Positions 31,437-31,486 of a stretch of DNA of 31,486 bases are shown piece after piece. Source of the DNA: Gnetum montanum (lineage: Eukaryota; Streptophyta; Gnetopsida; Gnetales; Gnetaceae); assembly GCA_015680685.1 (NCBI GenBank), contig MNCI01037843.1, forward strand, positions 167,969 through 199,454, read 5' to 3'. The first letter of the stretch is position 1. Every line of letters begins with the position of its first letter. The translations under genes were made by a program, and so were the position numbers. The notes below the pieces were generated by a model, which saw nothing but the letters and a program-made list of their open reading frames with translations, searched no databases and was not told where the DNA came from.

Positions 31437-31486
31437 GCTTATTCAGCTCTCTGTTTATTGGCAGGAGCAAGCTCAATGGACTGCCA
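31437..31486 (+). CDS. Start of element B pol with upstream 3' splice site
   Basis: A pyrimidine-rich tract ends TTATTGGCAG at 31464, followed by 11 bases (GAGCAAGCTCA) and ATG at 31476, then GAC TGC and the window edge. Element C has TTAATTGGCAG and 11 bases before its pol ATG. The frame is also open through the 11 bases, as needed if the exon begins at GAG. Only three codons are visible, so the identification depends on the match with element C. Confidence 0.6.

Larger units (their letters stand above)
20279..31486 (+). mobile_element. Element B: Tat-type retrotransposon with an antisense gene
   Basis: The order is 5' LTR (20279-21175), tRNA-Asn PBS, a repeat-rich leader, gag, protease (to 25988), a motif cluster, an antisense multi-exon gene (30860-26478, minus), its TATA box (31088-31096), a second motif cluster, a putative 3' splice site (31464) and the pol ATG (31476). 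The window ends 11 bases into pol. The backbone matches element C, but about 5 kb carrying the antisense gene lies between protease and pol. The antisense gene and gag carry about 17 in-frame stops, mostly TAG. It is the best preserved of the three family members except for pol, which is outside the window. Confidence 0.85.

Noticed and set aside
31120-31476. Minus-strand frame of 118 residues
   Set aside because: It covers the second motif cluster and the region upstream of the antisense TATA box, with no homology and low-complexity ends.

Overview
The window is plant nuclear DNA made almost entirely of nested LTR retrotransposons. No intact host gene is visible. Evidence for a plant: Ty3/gypsy elements of the Tat type (gag with an H..GH.T..C..LK knuckle, retropepsin with LGRPWL, RT with YIDD, and a second archaeal-type RNase H before integrase), primer-binding sites matching plant tRNA-Asn and tRNA-Asp, short GT-AG introns, and in-frame stops that are mostly TAG, as expected from CAG decay under CHG methylation. 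A large repeat-rich genome such as a conifer would fit, but nothing here proves it.

Layout. 1-2110: rearranged pieces of a Ty3/gypsy element (a plus-strand LTR end, a minus-strand gag start, a tRNA-Asp-type PBS and an 884-bp minus-strand LTR) lying in a Ty1/copia pol relic. 2111-3438: that copia relic (preintegrase and integrase). 3439-9149, element A (+): 5' LTR, tRNA-Asn PBS, broken gag and protease, a motif cluster, and the last exon of an antisense gene. 9150-17066, element C (-): 3' LTR carrying a captured U2AF35 sequence, PPT, pol (RT, RNase H, second RNase H, integrase, cut by a 905-bp gap), a 27-bp tandem array and protease. C sits in A's antisense exon. 17067 to about 19477: minus-strand copia 3' LTR, PPT and unrecognised internal DNA inserted into C. 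19478-20278: a Ty3/gypsy gag fragment. 20279-31486, element B (+): 5' LTR, PBS, leader, gag, protease, a motif cluster, a multi-exon antisense gene (-), a second motif cluster, and the first codons of pol at the window edge.

A, B and C belong to one family. Its unusual feature is the space between protease and pol. In C it is about 0.8 kb. In B it is about 5.5 kb and holds a complete antisense transcription unit with its own TATA box and seven GT-AG introns whose phases fit together. In B and C, pol is preceded by the same pyrimidine-rich tract ending TTGGCAG, exactly 11 bases before the pol ATG. That looks like a 3' splice site. My model is that gag-pro and pol are joined by splicing, as known in Ogre-type Tat elements, and that the antisense gene lives inside the sense intron. 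Short motifs ending in TTAAACTA occur between protease and pol in all three elements, and TACGC-rich repeats link B's LTR, its leader and the antisense promoter and first intron.

All coding regions carry stops or frameshifts, so these are recent but dead copies. Several single-N junctions are flanked by short direct or inverted duplications and are probably assembly artefacts.
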